A DNA stretch of 38,605 nucleotides from UMGS1613 sp045636225. GTDB lineage: Bacteria > Bacillota_I > Bacilli_A > RF39 > UBA660. The position numbers and the translations under genes are program-made. Shown here piece by piece: positions 31,357-38,041 of the stretch. Below the pieces are notes generated by a model that was not told the DNA's origin, made no database searches, and worked only from the letters and a program-made list of their open reading frames with translations. The stretch spans positions 1-38,605 of the forward strand of contig JAZTXB010000150.1 of the NCBI GenBank assembly GCA_045636225.1. The letters run 5' to 3'. Position 1 is the stretch's first letter. Each line of letters begins with the position of its first letter.

Positions 31357-32189
31357 TGAGAAATAAAGAAAGATTACAAAATTATAATTCAATTTTAGAT
31401 GAAAACAATGTATCTCTTGAAGAAATAAACAATACCATAAATGAGCTACCTGATATTAGTGATTATATAGAAGCTTTTGAAATTAATAACGCTAGTCGTT
31501 TGTTTTATGATGGATCAAGAGCAGATATTATGAGTAACCTAATAGCACTTTGTAAGAAACCGATAAAAACGGACTATATGTTTTATCAATGCAAAGGGAA
31601 TTGGGATACTTCAGTTTTACGTGATTTGGACACAAGTAATTCTAGCACCTTCTTTTATATGTTTTATTACAATGATTTTACTGAATTAGATTTAAGTAAT
31701 TTTGATACAAGTAATGCAACGACGCTAGGTTTTATGCTTGGGTATTGTATGAATTTAGAGAAAATAAATGTAAATAGTTTTGATACAAGTAAAGTGACAA
31801 ACTTTTCTAACACATTTAACTATTGTACTAAGTTACCGACGTTAGATATAAGTAATTTTGATTTTTCTAGCGCAGACACTGTTAGTAGTTTTTTAGGTAT
31901 GATGGAAAAATTAACAAATTTAACATTTGGTCCTAATTTAGGTAAAGGATATACTCGAACAGTAAATAACTATTTGAATTACAAATTAGATTTAAGTAGA
32001 TCAACTTTACTAACACACGAAAGTTTAATGAGTGTAATAAATAACTTATACGACTTAAATTTAACTTATAATGTAGCAAATGGTGGAACACTTTATACGC
32101 AACAATTAGTGCTTGGTGCTGACAATATTGCTAAATTAACAAGTGAAGAAATTGCAGTTGTTACTGCAAAAGGATGGGTGGTGAGTTAA
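31356..32189 (+). CDS. BspA-type leucine-rich repeat tail protein B
   Basis: A 277-residue shorter paralogue of the previous protein, overlapping its stop (TAATG). It has about five BspA repeats (LDLSNFDTSNATTLGFMLGY; INVNSFDTSKVTNFSNTFNY) and the shared C-terminal region (LYDLNLTYNVANGGTLYTQQ; LTSEEIAVVTAKGWVVS). It lacks the N-terminal tail modules of protein A. The pair looks like a tandem duplication followed by divergence of the repeat face. Confidence 0.82.
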   Translation: MRNKERLQNYNSILDENNVSLEEINNTINELPDISDYIEAFEINNASRLFYDGSRADIMSNLIALCKKPIKTDYMFYQCKGNWDTSVLRDLDTSNSSTFFYMFYYNDFTELDLSNFDTSNATTLGFMLGYCMNLEKINVNSFDTSKVTNFSNTFNYCTKLPTLDISNFDFSSADTVSSFLGMMEKLTNLTFGPNLGKGYTRTVNNYLNYKLDLSRSTLLTHESLMSVINNLYDLNLTYNVANGGTLYTQQLVLGADNIAKLTSEEIAVVTAKGWVVS

Positions 32190-32410
32190 TGAAATTAATT
32201 GAAACTACAATACCTAAAAAAATAGTAGCAGATGAAGGTAAACACATAAGAAGTATTGATGATGTATATGTAGCTGAATACGTAGATAATGAGGGCAATG
32301 TTGTACCTGAACATATACCTTATTATTCTACTACTATATTTGTACCAGATACATTTACAGAAGAACAAATGAATGAATTATATGTTGAAGAGGATCTAGA
32401 AAATATCTAG
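32189..32410 (+). CDS. Small protein after the repeat tail genes, unknown
   Basis: A 73-residue protein (MKLIETTIPKKIVADEGKHI, ending EEQMNELYVEEDLENI). Start chosen at ATG 32189 behind GGTGGTGAG, overlapping the stop of repeat protein B. It resembles short phage proteins found between tail-fibre and holin genes. Function unknown. Confidence 0.7.
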   Translation: MKLIETTIPKKIVADEGKHIRSIDDVYVAEYVDNEGNVVPEHIPYYSTTIFVPDTFTEEQMNELYVEEDLENI

Positions 32411-32420
32411 TTCCTCTTTT
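32390..32420 (+). terminator. Terminator before the lysis genes
   Basis: GAGGATCTAGA at 32390-32400 pairs with TCTAGTTCCTC at 32406-32416 with a single central mismatch, then TTTT. It overlaps the end of the preceding gene and separates tail from lysis genes. Confidence 0.65.
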
Positions 32421-32441
32421 GTATTTAAAGGAGTGATAAAT

Positions 32442-32771
32442 ATGAATGAATTTTTGAATGCATTACAACCTTATTTACTTGAAATTATAGTTGCTATTTT
32501 AACTGGTATTGCAACTTTTATAGGAACTAAGGTTAAAAAGATTTATGAGGAAAAAGTAAATACTGAAACAAAAGAAAAAGTTGTTAAAACAGTAGTTAAT
32601 GCAGTTGAACAATTATATAAGGATTTAAAAGGTGAAGAAAAACTAAATAAATGTATTGAAAATGCTACTACAATGCTAAATGAAAAAGGCATAACAGTTA
32701 CAGAATTAGAGTTAAGAATGCTTATTGAAAGTACAGTTAATAGTTTTAATAAGGCAAGTAAAGGAGAATAA
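32442..32771 (+). CDS. Holin, LLH-type
   Basis: A 109-residue protein with one N-terminal membrane segment (YLLEIIVAILTGIATFIGTK), then a charged amphipathic helix (TETKEKVVKTVVNAVEQLYK) and a small C-terminal helical part (TVTELELRMLIESTVNSFNK). This is the architecture of the LLH phage holin family that makes membrane holes at the time of lysis. Start chosen at ATG 32442 behind AAAGGAGTGAT. It lies 2 bases before the endolysin. Confidence 0.85.
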   Translation: MNEFLNALQPYLLEIIVAILTGIATFIGTKVKKIYEEKVNTETKEKVVKTVVNAVEQLYKDLKGEEKLNKCIENATTMLNEKGITVTELELRMLIESTVNSFNKASKGE

Positions 32772-32773
32772 TT

Positions 32774-33754
32774 ATGAGTAAAGTATTTGGAATTGATATT
32801 TCAGTATATCAAAAAGGAATTAATCTAACTACTGCAAAAAAAGAGGGTGTAAAATTTGCTATATTAAGAGCAGGTTATACTGGATATGGTAATGGAGTTA
32901 GTAAAGCAAAAGATACTGAATTTGAAACACATTATAAAAATGCTAAAAATAATGGATTAGGTGTAGGTGCTTATTGGTTTTCAAGAGCAACTACTTATGA
33001 AAATGGAAAAGCAGAAGCAAAATTTATGTATGAGAATTGTTTAAAAGGAAAACAATTTGAATATCCTATTTACATAGATGTAGAAGATACATATTATCAA
33101 TCTAAAGCAGGTAAAACAGCAATAACAAATGCTATTAAAGGTTTTTGTGAATACCTAGAAAACAAAGGTTATTATGTAGGTGTTTATGCAAATTCTAATT
33201 GGTTTAGAAATTACATATCTTCTAGTATTCCATCAAAATATGATTGTTGGGTTGCTAATTGGGGAACAAATAACCCTAGTACACCAGCACACGGATTATG
33301 GCAATTTGGTGGAGAAACAAATATGATTAGAACTAATAAAATAGCTGGTTATGTATGCGATCAAAACTATGCCTATAAAGATTATCCTACCATTATGAAA
33401 AATAACGGTTTAAACGGATTTACAGCAACAAAAAAAGAAAATAAGGTAAATACATCAACTACACCTAAAAAGAGTGTAGAAGAGGTTGCTAAAGAGGTTA
33501 TAGAGGGTAAATGGGGAAATGGTGAAGAAAGAAAAACAAAATTAAGAGCAGCAGGATATAGTTATACAGCAGTTCAAACTAAAGTAAATGAACTAATGGC
33601 AAAACCTAAATATAAAACATACATAGTAAAATCAGGAGATACATTAAGCAAAATTGCTTCTAAATATAATACTACATATCAAAAGATAGCAAAAGACAAC
33701 AATATTAAAGATCCTAACAAGATTTATGTAGGGGAAAAATTAATAATTAAGTAG
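32774..33754 (+). CDS. Endolysin: GH25 muramidase with CW_7 and LysM
   Basis: A 326-residue lysin in three parts. Residues 1-210 are a glycoside hydrolase family 25 lysozyme (VFGIDISVYQKGIN with D6; YPIYIDVEDTYYQS holding the catalytic acids; GLWQFGGETNM). Residues about 232-273 are one CW_7 (Cpl-7) wall-binding repeat (VAKEVIEGKWGNGEERKTKL). The last 45 are a LysM domain (YIVKSGDTLSKIASKYNTTY). It cuts the glycan strands of peptidoglycan. It has no signal peptide, so release needs the holin. Confidence 0.95.
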   Translation: MSKVFGIDISVYQKGINLTTAKKEGVKFAILRAGYTGYGNGVSKAKDTEFETHYKNAKNNGLGVGAYWFSRATTYENGKAEAKFMYENCLKGKQFEYPIYIDVEDTYYQSKAGKTAITNAIKGFCEYLENKGYYVGVYANSNWFRNYISSSIPSKYDCWVANWGTNNPSTPAHGLWQFGGETNMIRTNKIAGYVCDQNYAYKDYPTIMKNNGLNGFTATKKENKVNTSTTPKKSVEEVAKEVIEGKWGNGEERKTKLRAAGYSYTAVQTKVNELMAKPKYKTYIVKSGDTLSKIASKYNTTYQKIAKDNNIKDPNKIYVGEKLIIK

Positions 33755-33784
33755 GACTAGGGGTAGCTCCCTAGTCTTTTTTTG
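33755..33784 (+). terminator. Terminator of the late operon
   Basis: GACTAGGG at 33755-33762 pairs perfectly with CCCTAGTC at 33769-33776 around a 6-base loop, followed by eight T. It begins right at the end of the endolysin gene. Confidence 0.9.
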
Positions 33785-33836
33785 TGCTTGAAAAGTGTAA
33801 AATGTTAATAAATGGTAAAAAATTGCTCAAAAAGTA

Positions 33837-33865
33837 TTGACATTTGGAAAAAAATGGTATAAGAT
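33837..33865 (+). promoter_or_regulatory. Promoter of the accessory region
   Basis: TTGACA at 33837-33842 and TAAGAT at 33860-33865, 17 bp apart, behind the late terminator. A promoter of its own makes the following accessory genes candidates for expression during lysogeny. Confidence 0.72.
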
Positions 33866-33890
33866 GGGTTTGTAAGTTAGGAGAGGGAAT

Positions 33891-34091
33891 ATGAAAAGAA
33901 GATTAAATAAAAAAGGGAAAGTTTTGGTTACTTCACTAACAATTATGTTAAGTGTTGTTATTTACGTTTTAATAGGGTTTACAGACGTTTTTAGTTCAGG
34001 AAGTATAATTGCTCAAGTTGGGTTGTTATCATCTTGGATATGGCTATTATTTATGCAATTTGGAGTATATGCTCTTATATGGGAAAAGTGA
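33891..34091 (+). CDS. Small two-span membrane protein
   Basis: A 66-residue protein with a basic N-terminus (MKRRLNKKGK) and two membrane helices (VLVTSLTIMLSVVIYVLIGF; VGLLSSWIWLLFMQFGVYAL). Directly downstream of its own promoter and outside the late operon, the position of a lysogenic-conversion gene such as a superinfection exclusion protein. That role is inference. GGAGAGGG precedes the ATG. Confidence 0.72.
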   Translation: MKRRLNKKGKVLVTSLTIMLSVVIYVLIGFTDVFSSGSIIAQVGLLSSWIWLLFMQFGVYALIWEK

Positions 34092-34101
34092 GGTGATGAA
34101 T

Positions 34102-34707
34102 ATGAAATTAATAGATTTAATAGAAAAATATTATGATGATTATAGGGAAAAATATGCAATAAAAATTGATAGAAAACCTATTTTAGAAGAAGAAAAAAAG
34201 AAAAAAGAAAAAGAATTAAGAGAAGAAGGATATTATTCAGGTTACAATTCTCATAGATGGCTTGGTGGCACTGATAAATATTTTGGTGATGATTGGGATT
34301 GGCGTAAATTAGATGAAGAACAAAAGGAATTAAACAAAGATATACCTAATCTAAAGAATAGATTAATAAAACTAAACAAAATAATAAACAATAATGAACA
34401 ATTAATATCTTTAAAAAGAGATCAATTAAAAGGATTTACTTATGACAAAATTATTTTAGAAGTAGGGATTAGTGGTTTAGGACAAAGTAATTCCAATATA
34501 AAAGGTAACATTAAGGGCAATATGTCTGGTAGTAGTTTTTTAGGATTTGGAGATATTGGCGGTTATATTGATGGTTTTGTTGATGGTAATTCTAATAGCA
34601 AATACGAGGATTATATACTTATAAAATACAAATACAATTTAGATTATGAAATTGAAGAATGTTTGTTTGATATAAACGAATATTTAGGGGGTGATATTAA
34701 TGAATAA
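34102..34707 (+). CDS. Accessory protein with Gly/Asn-rich segment, unknown
   Basis: A 201-residue protein. Residues 1-110 are charged helices with a tryptophan-rich insertion (SHRWLGGTDKYFGDDWDWRK). Residues about 128-165 are low complexity (GLGQSNSNIKGNIKGNMSGS, then FLGFGDIGGYIDGFVDGNSN). The C-terminus is acidic. Start chosen at ATG 34102 behind GTGAGGTGATGA. No family is recognised. The glycine-rich part looks like a flexible or phase-separating linker. Confidence 0.7.
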   Translation: MKLIDLIEKYYDDYREKYAIKIDRKPILEEEKKKKEKELREEGYYSGYNSHRWLGGTDKYFGDDWDWRKLDEEQKELNKDIPNLKNRLIKLNKIINNNEQLISLKRDQLKGFTYDKIILEVGISGLGQSNSNIKGNIKGNMSGSSFLGFGDIGGYIDGFVDGNSNSKYEDYILIKYKYNLDYEIEECLFDINEYLGGDINE

Positions 34708-34888
34708 AGAATACTTTGAAAAGATGGAAAATCAAGCAAAGGAACAATTAATAAGTGAAATACATAGATTACAACAAGAAAATGAGTTTTTAACTAAAAG
34801 AGAAAATAAATTACAAATGATAGAGCAAATGTTTAAGAGTGGATCAGTTGATTTAGGGGATTTGGCTGGATTAGTGGAAGGTGAGTAA
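34700..34888 (+). CDS. Small coiled-coil protein, unknown
   Basis: A 62-residue protein. Residues 5-45 are a coiled coil (ISEIHRLQQENEFLTKRENK), followed by SGSVDLGDLAGLVEGE. Start ATG 34700 behind GGGGGTGAT, overlapping the previous gene's end. Possibly a partner of the preceding protein, because they are translationally coupled. Confidence 0.68.
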   Translation: MNKEYFEKMENQAKEQLISEIHRLQQENEFLTKRENKLQMIEQMFKSGSVDLGDLAGLVEGE

Positions 34889-34990
34889 ATGAATTGGATA
34901 GAAATATGGGCAATGCTTGAAGTGATAGGAACAATTATAGGGATAGTATTATCTATAGGACTTTTTATACTTTGGTTTTTTGTGGATTAG
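34889..34990 (+). CDS. 33-residue membrane peptide
   Basis: A very short ORF consisting of one hydrophobic helix (EVIGTIIGIVLSIGLFILWF) between MNWIEIWAML and FVD. It sits directly after the previous stop behind AGGTGAG. Small single-span phage peptides can act as membrane toxins, excluders or holin-like proteins. Nothing here decides between these. Confidence 0.55.
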   Translation: MNWIEIWAMLEVIGTIIGIVLSIGLFILWFFVD

Positions 34991-35000
34991 AGGTGATTAA

Positions 35001-35150
35001 ATGAGTGAAATAGAAAAACAAATACTAACTAATCAATTATGTATATTAGCAACATTAAGAACAATAGGAGATAAGATATTACTTCCTATACAACAAGAAA
35101 ATATACAAAAGAGAATAAAAGAAACTATGAAGTTAAGAGGTAAAGAATGA
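35001..35150 (+). CDS. Small helical protein, unknown
   Basis: A 49-residue ORF (MSEIEKQILTNQLCILATLR, ending KRIKETMKLRGKE), with the recurring AGAGGTGATTAA ribosome binding site, overlapping the next gene by ATGA. Likely helical. Function unknown. Confidence 0.62.
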   Translation: MSEIEKQILTNQLCILATLRTIGDKILLPIQQENIQKRIKETMKLRGKE

Positions 35151-35332
35151 AATGTAGAATAAAAAAATTAAATAGTGAAATGTATTTTAATAAACATTTA
35201 GGAATAGAAATGTGTCCTAACAAATGGACTTTTAAAGATGAAGCAAAAGTATTTGATAGTGTAGCGGAAGGTAGAGCGACTATGAAAGTTTATAAATTAA
35301 AGAACGTAGAAATAGATAAGGTGGTTAGATGA
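35147..35332 (+). CDS. Small basic protein, unknown
   Basis: A 61-residue basic protein (MKCRIKKLNSEMYFNKHLGI; FDSVAEGRATMKVYKLKNVE) coupled by ATGA overlaps at both ends. Possibly a small beta-sheet protein. No family recognised. Confidence 0.62.
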   Translation: MKCRIKKLNSEMYFNKHLGIEMCPNKWTFKDEAKVFDSVAEGRATMKVYKLKNVEIDKVVR

Positions 35333-35595
35333 GCAATAAACAATTATTGGTAACAATAGCATACTTATTAATTTTTGGTGGGTTTGGTTTAACGATTGGG
35401 TATTCATTAAAAACAGATCAACAACAAAATATTAATAATAAGTTGCGTAATGAATATGATGAACTAAAACAAAATTATGACATATTAGAAATCCAATATA
35501 AAAGGGAAATAGAAGATTGTTATACTCAATTTGGAGATTATCAAGATAAAGTTGAATTAGGTTGTTATATAGAAAGTGGGTGGAATTGTGAATAG
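35329..35595 (+). CDS. Membrane-anchored coiled-coil protein, Rz-like layout
   Basis: An 88-residue protein with one N-terminal membrane helix (LLVTIAYLLIFGGFGLTIGY) followed by a coiled coil (NNKLRNEYDELKQNYDILEI) and a cysteine-containing end (CYTQFGDY; CYIESGWNCE). The topology would put the coiled coil outside the membrane. It is overlapped by the AbrB-like gene. No family recognised, and an Rz-like spanin role would be odd in a Gram-positive host. Confidence 0.65.
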   Translation: MSNKQLLVTIAYLLIFGGFGLTIGYSLKTDQQQNINNKLRNEYDELKQNYDILEIQYKREIEDCYTQFGDYQDKVELGCYIESGWNCE

Positions 35596-35827
35596 AAAAA
35601 TAGATGAATTAGGGCGTTTAGTTATCCCTAAAGAAATGAGAAAGAAATTAGGATTAAATGAACGTGATGAAGTTAAAATTGAATTAGAAAACGATAAAAT
35701 CATATTAACTAATCCTAATAAATTTAATCTCGAAAAATACATAGAAGAACTTTTAGAAGATGAATTATATGAAAGTTATAAAGACATATTAAATCATTTA
35801 TTATGGGTAATGAAAGAGAATAAATAG
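35588..35827 (+). CDS. AbrB/SpoVT-like DNA-binding protein
   Basis: A 79-residue protein. MNRKIDELGRLVIPKEMRKK, then LGLNERDEVKIELENDKIIL, is the swapped-hairpin AbrB domain of Bacillota transition-state regulators and antitoxins. A helical C-terminus (EELLEDELYESYKDILNHLL) follows. Start chosen at GTG 35588, 4 bases after GTGGGTGG. It may regulate host or phage genes in the lysogen, or act as an antitoxin for an unrecognised small neighbour. Confidence 0.78.
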   Translation: MNRKIDELGRLVIPKEMRKKLGLNERDEVKIELENDKIILTNPNKFNLEKYIEELLEDELYESYKDILNHLLWVMKENK

Positions 35828-35835
35828 GAGTGCTT

Positions 35836-36096
35836 ATGGATAAAAAGGAACTAATATTTAATATACATAAGAACGATATTATAGAAGATAATTTTAAATT
35901 TAAAAAAATGCTTTATGATAAATATGGTTTGAATTATAGCGAAATTCACGATATGTTCACAAATATAGTAAATTATCAAATTGATACTTATGGATCTCAA
36001 TTAATTAAATATAAAGAAGATACAAGCATAGATACTTATTATCACAAAAACAGAAATTCAGTACAAAGAAAATATGAAAGAACAAAGAGCAGATAA
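35836..36096 (+). CDS. Accessory protein, unknown
   Basis: An 86-residue basic protein (MDKKELIFNIHKNDIIEDNF; MLYDKYGLNYSEIHDMFTNI; NSVQRKYERTKSR). Start ATG 35836 behind TAGGAGTG. The C-terminal tail is Arg/Lys-rich and could touch nucleic acid. It is the last gene of the accessory operon and a terminator overlaps its end. Confidence 0.65.
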   Translation: MDKKELIFNIHKNDIIEDNFKFKKMLYDKYGLNYSEIHDMFTNIVNYQIDTYGSQLIKYKEDTSIDTYYHKNRNSVQRKYERTKSR

Positions 36097-36115
36097 AAAA
36101 ACTACTCTTTTTTTT
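36084..36115 (+). terminator. Terminator of the accessory operon
   Basis: AAAGAG at 36084-36089 pairs with CTCTTT at 36105-36110, with AG/CT added after one mismatch, and a T8 run follows. The T-run itself contributes to the -35 of the next promoter. Confidence 0.65.
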
Positions 36116-36142
36116 GATTAATAAACATATTTCTAATATAAT
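36114..36142 (+). promoter_or_regulatory. Promoter of the small gene next to attP
   Basis: TTGATT at 36114-36119 and TATAAT at 36137-36142, spaced 17 bp, directly after the accessory terminator. It drives a one-gene unit closed by the terminator at 36334. Confidence 0.8.
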
Positions 36143-36171
36143 GAAAAAAACAATATATTGGAGGTAGTTTT

Positions 36172-36333
36172 ATGTTTGAATTGTATAGCCAATTAAGTAA
36201 GGCAGTAGATGTGTATAACGAGAATGTAAAAGAAGAAATTGAATATTATGAGGTGTTAGAAATGATTGAGGATAGATACAATGAGAAAGAAGTAATGCAA
36301 CTAATTATAAAATTATATAGTGAGGTACATTAG
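36172..36333 (+). CDS. Small acidic protein beside attP (candidate directionality factor)
   Basis: A 53-residue acidic helical protein (MFELYSQLSKAVDVYNENVK; DRYNEKEVMQLIIKLYSEVH) behind TTGGAGG. It has its own strong promoter and its own terminator and lies between the accessory operon and the attP-like dyad. No family is recognised. Large serine integrases need a separate protein to excise, and these proteins are small, diverse and often near int, so it is one candidate. A lysogeny-expressed regulator is another. Confidence 0.7.
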   Translation: MFELYSQLSKAVDVYNENVKEEIEYYEVLEMIEDRYNEKEVMQLIIKLYSEVH

Positions 36334-36368
36334 AAAACCCCTGATACGTTGATATATCAAGGGTTTTT
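36334..36368 (+). terminator. Terminator between the small gene and attP
   Basis: AAAACCC-C-TGATA at 36334-36346 pairs with TATCA-A-GGGTTTT at 36355-36367 (12 bp around one mismatch), then more T. Because the stem is followed by T and preceded by A, it could also work for leftward transcription out of the integrase gene. Confidence 0.85.
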
Positions 36369-36373
36369 TTATA

Positions 36374-36415
36374 TCTATAACTACATTTAACCACTTGGTT
36401 ATGTATAGTTAGAGA
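36374..36415. other. attP: Candidate attP site (imperfect 42-bp dyad)
   Basis: An imperfect inverted repeat centred on CT at 36394-36395. TAACTA (36378-36383) mirrors TAGTTA (36406-36411), TAACCA (36388-36393) mirrors TGGTTA (36396-36401), and TCT (36374-36376) mirrors AGA (36413-36415). It lies just beyond the stop codon of the integrase gene. Large serine integrases use attP sites of about 40-50 bp with this kind of imperfect symmetry around a central dinucleotide, next to int. Function is inferred. Confidence 0.6.
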
Positions 36416-36423
36416 AACACTAA

Positions 36424-37782
36424 TTATAGAAAATCTACATCAATTTTAAATTCCTCATCAAACTTAATTTCCTTTATCAAATTCCTCCACAATGCTCTTT
36501 GGTTTTCCTTATCTAATGAGTTATAAACATCTTTCCAATTACTTTGTAAAAATTCTTCTAATATAGTAATATCAGTTTCCTTTGGTGTTTCTTTTTGCAA
36601 GTTTGCAAGTTCTCTTTCTAATGCTTCATATTCCCTGTCGTACTTTTTAACATCAATTCTTTTCTTCTGAAACATGTAATTTAAGCTATCTATTTCCTCT
36701 AATATTTCATTTATACGGTTTTGGGGTAAGTCGGTTTGTTCGGCTGGTTTAACTTCCATAACTTCTGCAATATGCTTTTTAGCAAGTTCTTCAACATTTT
36801 TTAAAAGGAAGTCTAAAACATAATTTTCATTAATAACTTTTCCTGAAGGGCATAATTTGTTCCTTTGGTGGTTGCTACAAATATAACCCCAATATTCCCT
36901 AACAGTTCCATTTTTATTATTTCTTTTAGTGTATTTACCAACCATCTTACACTTGCAAAAAGGACACTTCATAAGGGAGGTAAAAAGGTATGTTTTAGAA
37001 CTTTTTCTTTCTTTAATGTTTGCTTTTACTTTTTCTTGGTTTTTATCAAATTCTTCTTTAGTAATGTAAGGGGGGTAATAAGTATGATTACCTTCATATA
37101 ATCCATAATATTCAGTACTGGTTATAACCCTATGAATACAATTATAGTTTTTGCTTATATCATACTTCCCATTAATGTATGTCATTGTTCCTCTTATAGT
37201 ATGGTGTTTGGCAAAGTAATTAAAAATATCTTCAATGATAGGTACAAGGGTAGGATCTTTAATAATTGTTTTCTTATTGTCTTTAGTTGCTATTGTGTAT
37301 CCAAAAGGTTGATTACCGCTTATGGGTTGCCCATTTTTAATTTTAAATTCAAATATTGACCTAATACGTTCACCTGATTTTTCTGCTTCCCTTTGTGCAA
37401 GTGATACCCTTAAATTAAAGTTAAATTTACCATCAGCAGTAGATGTATCAATATCTTCTTCTTCAATAGATTTAATTGCTACATCATATTCTTCCATTAC
37501 TTCAACCATCTTATTTGCTTGTAAAACATTCCTAGAAAACCTATCTAATCGTGTAAAGACAAGAATATCAAATGTATGGAGATTATCTAACATTCTTAAT
37601 AAATCAGGTCTTTTCATTTTTGTAGCAGTAAAACCTTCATCAACGTATATTTCAACTAATTGTGAACCTGTTTCTTCTGCATATCTTATAATTCTTTCTA
37701 TTTGTGCTTGAACTGAATAACCATACTTCTTTTGTTCATCATGTGAAACCCTAACATATCCCGCAATTCTTTTGGCTTTCAT
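36424..37782 (-). CDS. int: Large serine recombinase integrase
   Basis: A 452-residue large serine recombinase. The N-terminal resolvase domain shows IAGYVRVSHDEQ with the nucleophile S13, then FDILVFTRLDRFSRNVLQAN and an ERI-type segment (REAEKSGERIRSIFEFKIKN). A recombinase domain follows (GNQPFGYTI), then a zinc ribbon (MKCPFCKCKMVGKY, YICSNHQRNKLCPSGK; about residues 268-317) and a coiled coil (about 350-400). It integrates phage DNA at a host attB without host factors. AAAGGGGATACTGGAA precedes ATG on the minus strand. At 452 residues it is at the short end of the family. Confidence 0.95.
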   Translation of the reverse strand: MKAKRIAGYVRVSHDEQKKYGYSVQAQIERIIRYAEETGSQLVEIYVDEGFTATKMKRPDLLRMLDNLHTFDILVFTRLDRFSRNVLQANKMVEVMEEYDVAIKSIEEEDIDTSTADGKFNFNLRVSLAQREAEKSGERIRSIFEFKIKNGQPISGNQPFGYTIATKDNKKTIIKDPTLVPIIEDIFNYFAKHHTIRGTMTYINGKYDISKNYNCIHRVITSTEYYGLYEGNHTYYPPYITKEEFDKNQEKVKANIKERKSSKTYLFTSLMKCPFCKCKMVGKYTKRNNKNGTVREYWGYICSNHQRNKLCPSGKVINENYVLDFLLKNVEELAKKHIAEVMEVKPAEQTDLPQNRINEILEEIDSLNYMFQKKRIDVKKYDREYEALERELANLQKETPKETDITILEEFLQSNWKDVYNSLDKENQRALWRNLIKEIKFDEEFKIDVDFL

Positions 37783-37807
37783 TTCCAGTATCCCCTTTAA
37801 ATTCTTA

Positions 37808-37837
37808 TTGTCTTAATATTGTGGTTTGTTTCATAAT
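37808..37837 (+). promoter_or_regulatory. Weak rightward promoter for the 30-codon ORF
   Basis: TTGTCT at 37808-37813 and CATAAT at 37832-37837, 18 bp apart. The dispersed-motif copy lies immediately downstream, where a bound protein would block it. Moderate match only. Confidence 0.4.
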
Positions 37838-37853
37838 GTAGTTAAATTATTTG

Positions 37854-37866
37854 CTATTTGAAACAT
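37854..37866 (-). promoter_or_regulatory. Dispersed motif site 7, inverted (ATGTTTCAAATAG)
   Basis: Perfect copy of the motif on the minus strand, so it points with leftward integrase transcription and lies 72 bp before its start codon. Identity with site 2 extends over 25 bases (37842-37866 against 580-604). Confidence 0.68.
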
Positions 37867-37891
37867 TTATACTACAAATGGAGGTAATATA

Positions 37892-37984
37892 ATGAATATT
37901 ACTAAATTCTATGAGTTGTTATATGAACTATATGCCCAACAAAACAACATAAAGATAAAAATAAAAGTAAAAGAAGTGTCTTAA
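37892..37984 (+). CDS. 30-residue ORF between integrase and repressor
   Basis: MNITKFYELLYELYAQ then a basic Lys/Ile end (IKIKIKVKEVS), behind a good TGGAGG ribosome binding site 7 bases before ATG and followed by a terminator. It runs opposite to both neighbours. It is very short, so it may be a regulatory peptide, an excisionase-like factor, or a chance ORF with a good ribosome binding site. Confidence 0.5.
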   Translation: MNITKFYELLYELYAQQNNIKIKIKVKEVS

Positions 37985-38009
37985 CTAAAACATTTTATCA
38001 CCCCCTTTA

Positions 38010-38041
38010 AGAAGTGCCTAAATGGTGCTTCTATTTTTTTA
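38010..38041 (+). terminator. Terminator after the 30-codon ORF
   Basis: AGAAGTGCC at 38010-38018 pairs with GGTGCTTCT at 38024-38032 (two G-U type pairs) and is followed by eight T after one A. It lies at the converging ends of the rightward small ORF and the leftward repressor gene. Confidence 0.65.

Noticed and set aside
35329..35595. Spanin (Rz-like) gene
   Set aside because: The layout of membrane helix plus coiled coil is similar, but the host appears Gram-positive and the gene is outside the lysis operon.
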